A DNA stretch of 21,004 nucleotides from a virus: the IMG/VR virus record IMGVR_UViG_3300013132_000313, positions 1 to 21,004 of that record. One strand, 5' to 3'. The notes under the pieces were generated by a model. That model worked only from the letters and a program-made list of their open reading frames with translations, did no database searches and was not told where the DNA came from. How positions within the stretch are numbered: position 1 is the first letter of the stretch; each line of letters begins with the position of its first letter. Both the position numbers and the translations under genes were made by a program. This document shows positions 16,844 through 21,004 of this stretch, in pieces.

Positions 16844-18607
16844 GTGACTTCAGGTCTTACAAATAATCTTATCGAACACAATGCGTTATCTATATTAGAT
16901 TCATATGATGGTGCAAATAATTTTATATTAAAATTAAAACACCAAAAAGAAACTAACAAAAAGTTTTTTCCCACAAGGTCACAATCAGAATACATTGTGA
17001 ATAATCATAACAAAACCCCAAAGGTCGCAAAAAAATGGGTTGAGTTAGACCCTTATTTTGCAAAGAAAATTGCTGAAGAAAAATTATATAGTAAAGTACC
17101 TACTGAAGTTTGGGTTGAAAAATTATTAACCGAAAAAGAAAAATCTTATCATATTTGGGGTAAAGTATTTTCAGGTGAAACTCTTCACGACTTTTGGTTA
17201 CCAAAGGGTGCGTTATTAAAAACTCACACAACTAAAGTGGTCGAAATTGACTACCTTAAATATTCTCATAGACCTCCGTTAAATCATCAAAAAGAAGCGA
17301 TAGAAAAATTGGTTGGTTCTAAAAGATTTATATTGGCGGACGATATGGGTTTGGGTAAAACTATCTCAGCAACTATAGCCGCTTTGGAAACAAACGCTAA
17401 AAAAGTATTAATTATCTGTCCCGCGTCTTTAAAGATTAATTGGGAAAGAGAGATTAGAAACTATACGGACAGAAGTATTTTTATTTGTGAAGGTAAAAAC
17501 TTTTCATTAGAACACGACTTTGTAATAACAAATTACGATATCCTTAAAAACTTTTATGATTTAAAAAATAAAGAAGATTCTATGATTGGTAAGTTTAATC
17601 CTGAACTTATTATAATCGATGAATCGCATTATATCCAAAATGGGACGGCCAATAGGACAAAACTTGTTAATAGTTTTGCCAAAAAATCCGAATATCTTTG
17701 GTTGTTAACAGGAACTCCAATGACAAATAGACCGATGAACTATTTTAATTTACTTCAATTAATTGAAAGTCCCGTGGCTCAAAATTGGATGGCATATGCT
17801 ATCAGGTATTGTCAAGGATATCAGTTTAAGGCTGGTAATAGAAAGATATGGAATGTTAGTGGGGCGTCTAATTTAGAAGAATTAAGAGATAGAACTTCAA
17901 AACAAGTATTGAGAAGATTAAAAACGGATGTGTTAGATTTACCCGAAAAGATTATTACTCCCGTTTATTTAAGATTAAAGTCTAAATTATATGAAGGATT
18001 AATGGGTGAATACTTTGATTGGTATAGAACAAAGGGTGAAGAATCAAAATCACTCACAATTCAGTTTACCAAACTTATGAAAGTAAGACAGGTGATTGCC
18101 GAAGAAAAAATAGAACATACCATTGAACTTGCACAAAACATAATAGACCAAGAAAAGAAAGTTATTATCTTTACAAACTTCACGGATACATTAAATAGAA
18201 TTGCAGACCACTTTGGGAAACAGGCGGTAAGATTAGACGGAAGTTCATCCAAACCACAAAGACAATATGCGGTTGACCAATTTCAAGAAAACGATAAAAT
18301 AAAAGTATTTGTTGGGAATGTTAAGGCGGCGGGTGTTGGTCTCACATTAACCGCCGCAGAATCTGTTATAATTAATGACTTGTCATTTGTTCCGGGGGAT
18401 TTATCACAAGCCGAAGATAGAGCGTATAGATACGGTCAAAAAAACAATGTTCTTGTTTATTATCCAATATTTGAAAACACGATTGAAGGGGTTATTTACG
18501 ATATAGTAAATTCTAAAAAATCTGTTATAGAAACCGTAATGGGCGATAATTTGGATAGGGGGGATATTGTTGAAGAAATAATGAACAAAATAAATTCGAT
18601 AAAGTGA
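16844..18607 (+). CDS. SNF2-family (superfamily 2) DNA helicase/translocase
   Basis: This 587-residue protein carries all core motifs: Q-like HQKEAIEKL; Walker A DDMGLGKT (166-173, K172); CPASLKINW; DESH (259-262) for Mg-ATP; TGTP (289-292); FTNFTD near 446; AAGVGLTLTA from 495; and QAEDRAYRYGQ (522-532) with arginines R526 and R529. The final motif is the SNF2 signature (QAEDR.HR.GQ), with Tyr in place of the usual His. The first ~130 residues are a separate domain, possibly DNA-binding as in annealing helicases of the SMARCAL1/HARP type. It probably remodels forks or recombination intermediates, the job UvsW does in T4. The start is GTG at 16844: an in-frame stop lies three codons upstream and no ATG is near. 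A TATTTATA box on this strand lies 42 bases upstream. It is transcribed away from the tail genes. Confidence 0.88.
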   Translation: MTSGLTNNLIEHNALSILDSYDGANNFILKLKHQKETNKKFFPTRSQSEYIVNNHNKTPKVAKKWVELDPYFAKKIAEEKLYSKVPTEVWVEKLLTEKEKSYHIWGKVFSGETLHDFWLPKGALLKTHTTKVVEIDYLKYSHRPPLNHQKEAIEKLVGSKRFILADDMGLGKTISATIAALETNAKKVLIICPASLKINWEREIRNYTDRSIFICEGKNFSLEHDFVITNYDILKNFYDLKNKEDSMIGKFNPELIIIDESHYIQNGTANRTKLVNSFAKKSEYLWLLTGTPMTNRPMNYFNLLQLIESPVAQNWMAYAIRYCQGYQFKAGNRKIWNVSGASNLEELRDRTSKQVLRRLKTDVLDLPEKIITPVYLRLKSKLYEGLMGEYFDWYRTKGEESKSLTIQFTKLMKVRQVIAEEKIEHTIELAQNIIDQEKKVIIFTNFTDTLNRIADHFGKQAVRLDGSSSKPQRQYAVDQFQENDKIKVFVGNVKAAGVGLTLTAAESVIINDLSFVPGDLSQAEDRAYRYGQKNNVLVYYPIFENTIEGVIYDIVNSKKSVIETVMGDNLDRGDIVEEIMNKINSIK

Positions 18608-18609
18608 AT

Positions 18610-18640
18610 TTTGCCAAGTCAAAATGTTTTTGTATATTTG
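18610..18640 (+). promoter_or_regulatory. Bacteroidota-type promoter of the CAP gene
   Basis: TTTG (18610-18613) and TATATTTG (18633-18640) are separated by 19 bases, an exact fit to the Bacteroidota housekeeping consensus TTTG-N19..21-TAnnTTTG. It starts 2 bases after the helicase stop. The -7 box ends only 4 bases before the ATG at 18645, so the message would be leaderless or nearly so. It suggests transcription by unmodified host polymerase, unlike the genes with TATTTATA boxes. Confidence 0.6.
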
Positions 18641-18644
18641 TGGT

Positions 18645-19199
18645 ATGAAAATATTTATAATTTTTATTTTAATGTCTTTTACTCTAAGTTCTCAAACTTA
18701 TACGGAAAAAACTTTTAATATCCAAATTTTTAATAAAAAACTATATGACAAAATTAATCATTATAGGAAAAAAAATAATTTAGATACTCTAATCTATTCT
18801 AAAGTTTCTGAAAAAAATATTTCTAAAGTTAATGTAAATAAGATGATTGAAAAATCTCTTTGTTATCATCCCGATGTTAATTTTTATGGTAAAGATAAGT
18901 TAAGTGAAAACATCTTCAACGAGTACTATAAGATTTTGAAATTTAAAAAAATAAATAAAATTGATGATTATATCCAATACGCCGAAATATCGGCATTCAC
19001 ATCGAAAAAGTTTAACACATATGATAAACTCGCCGAGTATTTTTTAACGGGTTGGATAGATTCTCCAAAACACAAAGAAATCCTAACAAATAATTTTGAG
19101 TTCGGTGATTCCGTTATGGCTTCATGTTATATCGGTAATGATAATAAAGGAACTTATGTCTCATTTAACTTTTTAATAATGTCAACTTGGAGTGAGTAA
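18645..19199 (+). CDS. Secreted CAP-domain (SCP/PR1-like) protein
   Basis: This is a 184-residue protein. A signal peptide (MKIFIIFILMSFTLSSQ, cleavage near 16-17) would export it to the periplasm. The CAP fold is supported by helix LYDKINHYRKKNNL, H75 (CYHPDV), E88 (KLSENIF, the usual GENI motif), H143 (WIDSPKHKEIL, the usual W..SPGHR) and a final strand VSFNFLIMSTW. The His/Glu/His cleft residues of CAP proteins are thus kept. C73 and C161 could form a disulphide, fitting export. I chose the ATG at 18645, not 18624, because the earlier one puts MFLYICG in front of a good signal peptide and overlaps the promoter. CAP functions vary (lipid binding, protease-like); the role in a phage is unknown. 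It ends 2 bases before the convergent OmpA-like gene's stop. Confidence 0.72.
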   Translation: MKIFIIFILMSFTLSSQTYTEKTFNIQIFNKKLYDKINHYRKKNNLDTLIYSKVSEKNISKVNVNKMIEKSLCYHPDVNFYGKDKLSENIFNEYYKILKFKKINKIDDYIQYAEISAFTSKKFNTYDKLAEYFLTGWIDSPKHKEILTNNFEFGDSVMASCYIGNDNKGTYVSFNFLIMSTWSE

Positions 19200-19201
19200 A
19201 A

Positions 19202-20368
19202 TTATATATATTTTTTTACCAAATCCTCAAAAGAATTTTTAGGTGAACTATAGGACTTTGTTTCGGGACTATATTTTGGTAAATTCATGTATTGTTTTAA
19301 TTCGTTCATAAGGTTATTATTAGTAATAATATTTTCTCCTACATCAGGTGCGTTACCAATAGTTATTTTAACTATCTTACCTTTATCCCATGAAAAATTC
19401 CATCTTATAAAAGGCTGAATTTTGGTGTCTATTTGTATCTTTTTTTTGGCAATATCATCCGAAAACATTTTATTAAATTTTATTTCATAGATAGCCAAAA
19501 ACGATTCTGAACCCGGAACCGCTTTACCGTCATAGGGTAAAGTATAGTTCGGGTTATTACTTAAAGGTATTTGCCATGTGTTATTTTTTGAACATCTATT
19601 TGGGACCACACTATCGATTTTAGCTCTTGTTTTATTACCTGAGATTCCGGCACAATTATAACTACCCTGTATAATATATTTAGGGTCAAATCTTGGTTCA
19701 AATCTTTCAGTTGTCGTGGTTTTTACATAATTAAATTTTAAATTTACAGACACAAATTGACCCGGCAAAAATTTTGGGTCTCTACGAGTATCATTATCCC
19801 CAAATCCTCCCGTGTTAATGACATAGGCGGAAGATTTTTTTGGGATTTCATTATTAACAGTAATTCCTTGTTGTGATAAAAACGCAATTAAATTATTTAA
19901 GAATATTTGAGCTCTTTGTGTTGCCAAATTTTTATTTGATGTATAACCAGAATCTGTTGGAGTTGTTTTTGCCGCAGTTTTTCTATCATTTTCCATATCA
20001 TAACCCGTTGGATTTCCTCCCCAAGTGTTACTAGCACCACCAATAACATCAATAAAAGTTAGTTGAATGTTTTTTTCCTCCAACATTTTTTTAGTTTCGG
20101 GGTTGGTGTTGATAAGATTCATTATTCCGTCTGTAAAAGTTTTAAAGGTGTCTGGACTAACAGCATTTGAACCCGTAGGAAAATTAACATTTTGAGTATA
20201 AGGACCGATAGGAATACCTTCTTTAGTTACTTCGGTTATTTTAACTCCCGTATCGGTTTTTTCTTTAGTTACAGTTTTTGTAACCTGTTCGGAAATTAAT
20301 TTTCCTGTTTCGTAATTAAGTAAAAATTTAATTCTATTTAATTCTTCAAGTATATTAATGTTGTTCAT
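19202..20368 (-). CDS. OmpA-like protein with N-terminal propeptide-like tag
   Basis: This is a 388-residue protein. Residues 1-27 form an amphipathic helix with LEELNRIKFLLNYETGKLIS, ending I25-S26-E27 before Q28, a match to the [LI]-x-E cleavage rule of T4-type prohead proteases. Residues about 100-215 resemble an OmpA domain: LTFIDVIGGASNTWGG, then NLATQRAQIFLNNLIAFLSQ (cf. N..LS..RA..V...L), GGFGDND and a closing strand GQFVSVNLKF. The match is weaker than for the OmpA domain in the giant baseplate protein. Residues 225-388 are unfamiliar and carry two cysteines (SYNCAG, NRCSKN). There is no secretion signal. It is divergent from the SOD gene, with a TATTTATA box 13 bases before the ATG. 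It may be a virion protein; the function is unknown. Confidence 0.55.
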   Translation of the reverse strand: MNNINILEELNRIKFLLNYETGKLISEQVTKTVTKEKTDTGVKITEVTKEGIPIGPYTQNVNFPTGSNAVSPDTFKTFTDGIMNLINTNPETKKMLEEKNIQLTFIDVIGGASNTWGGNPTGYDMENDRKTAAKTTPTDSGYTSNKNLATQRAQIFLNNLIAFLSQQGITVNNEIPKKSSAYVINTGGFGDNDTRRDPKFLPGQFVSVNLKFNYVKTTTTERFEPRFDPKYIIQGSYNCAGISGNKTRAKIDSVVPNRCSKNNTWQIPLSNNPNYTLPYDGKAVPGSESFLAIYEIKFNKMFSDDIAKKKIQIDTKIQPFIRWNFSWDKGKIVKITIGNAPDVGENIITNNNLMNELKQYMNLPKYSPETKSYSSPKNSFEDLVKKYI

Positions 20369-20381
20369 AGATATTTTTTAT

Positions 20382-20389
20382 TATAAATA
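20382..20389 (-). promoter_or_regulatory. TATTTATA box before OmpA-like gene
   Basis: Left half of a 16-bp perfect palindrome (20382-20397). In minus sense it reads TATTTATAATAAAA and lies 13 bases before the ATG at 20368. Confidence 0.4.
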
Positions 20390-20397
20390 TATTTATA
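20390..20397 (+). promoter_or_regulatory. TATTTATA box before SOD gene
   Basis: Right half of the 16-bp palindrome. Plus-sense TATTTATA lies 21 bases before the GTG at 20419. The two boxes are back to back and point outward, so the pair would fire both genes together. Confidence 0.4.
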
Positions 20398-20418
20398 TGT
20401 AATAAACGCGATTTGTTT

Positions 20419-21004
20419 GTGAAAAACCAATTTGAAAATAAATCAAAATTACTTTTAGAAAGTATTAAAAGAATAGAAAGCGGTAATTTTCTATTAACCG
20501 AAATGAAAAAAATCGGTATTGAAAAGTTACCTTACTCATATTCGTCTTTGAATAAATTTATCGATTCTAAGACGATGGATGTTCATTATAACAAACATTA
20601 TAAGGGTTATGTTAAAAAGTTGAATAACGCTCTTTCCAAAAAAGAATATGGTGATATTGAACTCGAAGAAATTATTAAATCTATTAGTAAGTTTAATAAA
20701 ACAATACGAAATAATGCTGGTGGAGCTTTTAATCACGCATTATTTTGGAAAATGTTATCACCAAAAAAACAAGAACCTAAAAGAGAGTTATTAAAAAAAA
20801 TAAAAAAAGATTTTGGAACATACTCAAACTTTAAAAATAAATTTGAGGAGTTGGCAAAAGGTTCTTTTGGTAGTGGATGGATTTGGTTAGTTGTGACCAA
20901 ACAAAACAAATTAAAATTAATGACAACCCCAAATCAAGATAACCCACTGATGAATGTTATTGAAGGTGGCGGGTTTCCTATTTTAGGTTTAGATTTATGG
21001 GAAC
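20419..21004 (+). CDS. Mn-type superoxide dismutase with N-terminal extension, 3' end outside window
   Basis: 195 residues are visible and the frame runs off the right edge. It is an Fe/Mn-SOD: LPYSYSSLNKFIDSKTM, ligand H56 (DVHYNKHYKGYV), ligand H106 in RNNAGGAFNHALFW, GSFGSGWIWLV, and D192 in LDLWE. The fourth ligand, His after WE, falls at the cut codon, which begins with C. NNAGG and TPNQDNPL favour Mn (or dual-metal) over Fe forms. It disproportionates superoxide. The frame opens without an ATG before residue 29. Starting at GTG 20419 gives a 28-residue extension (LLLESIKRIESGNFLLTE) ending L-T-E. Starting at ATG 20503 gives a normal-length enzyme. Cleavage after E28 would yield the same mature protein. 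A TATTTATA box lies 21 bases before the GTG. Phage-encoded SODs are rare. Confidence 0.88.
   Translation, partial: MKNQFENKSKLLLESIKRIESGNFLLTEMKKIGIEKLPYSYSSLNKFIDSKTMDVHYNKHYKGYVKKLNNALSKKEYGDIELEEIIKSISKFNKTIRNNAGGAFNHALFWKMLSPKKQEPKRELLKKIKKDFGTYSNFKNKFEELAKGSFGSGWIWLVVTKQNKLKLMTTPNQDNPLMNVIEGGGFPILGLDLWE

Noticed and set aside
18404-18622. Minus-strand frame opposite the helicase C-terminus
   Set aside because: It is short, antisense to conserved helicase motif VI, and has no recognisable features.
18624-18644. Upstream ATG for the CAP gene adding MFLYICG
   Set aside because: It overlaps the -7 box of the promoter and would put extra residues in front of a complete signal peptide.
19195-19230. 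Bidirectional terminator between the convergent CAP and OmpA-like genes
   Set aside because: The stops are 2 bases apart and only an AT/T-rich stretch is present, with no stem. No terminator can be supported.
20536-20736. Minus-strand frame opposite the SOD gene
   Set aside because: It is antisense to conserved SOD metal-binding segments and has a Phe/Ile-rich shadow composition.

Overview
The window looks like part of a T4-like (probably 'far-T4') contractile-tailed bacteriophage genome. The minus strand carries a tail morphogenesis cassette with recognisable T4-type parts: sheath, tube, a gp26/gp51-like baseplate hub assembly protein, tape measure, a LysM-like gp53-type wedge protein and very large baseplate proteins. 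The DNA is strongly AT-rich. Start codons mostly lack Shine-Dalgarno sequences, and one gene has an exact Bacteroidota-type promoter (TTTG-N19-TATATTTG). A Bacteroidota (flavobacterial-type) host is therefore the best inference. No tRNA, rRNA, CRISPR array or insertion sequence was seen. The longest stretch without a gene is only about 120 bases.

Layout, in order of minus-strand transcription from right to left: a neck-like protein (16794-16276), a gp15-like tail-sheath stabiliser (16242-15205), the giant tail sheath (14923-11588) followed by a hairpin terminator, a HAD-superfamily protein (11530-10691), the tail tube (10622-10134) followed by a second strong terminator, a gp26/gp51-like hub assembly protein with a small overlapping ORF (10027-9118), the tape measure (9083-7161), a 1691-residue baseplate protein with an embedded OmpA-like domain (7105-2030), a LysM-like gp53-type protein (2028-1702), and a further baseplate-type protein that runs off the left edge (1712-1). 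One small plus-strand gene (15044-15208) sits inside this cassette. It encodes a ribbon-helix-helix-like protein and has three half-sites spaced 11 bp apart in front of it.

The right quarter is an accessory/replication block. It holds a plus-strand SNF2-family helicase (16844-18607), a secreted CAP-domain protein (18645-19199), a minus-strand OmpA-like protein (20368-19202) and a plus-strand Mn-type superoxide dismutase cut by the right edge (20419 onward). The last two genes are divergent. Both encode an N-terminal helical extension ending in [LI]-x-E at residue 27 or 28, which resembles T4 capsid-targeting propeptides cleaved by the prohead protease. This suggests, but does not prove, that the dismutase and the OmpA-like protein are packaged in the virion.

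Nine genes share a sense-strand TATTTAT[A/T] box just upstream of the start, a candidate phage (late) promoter. The CAP gene instead uses the host-type promoter. The window therefore appears to have at least two transcription classes.
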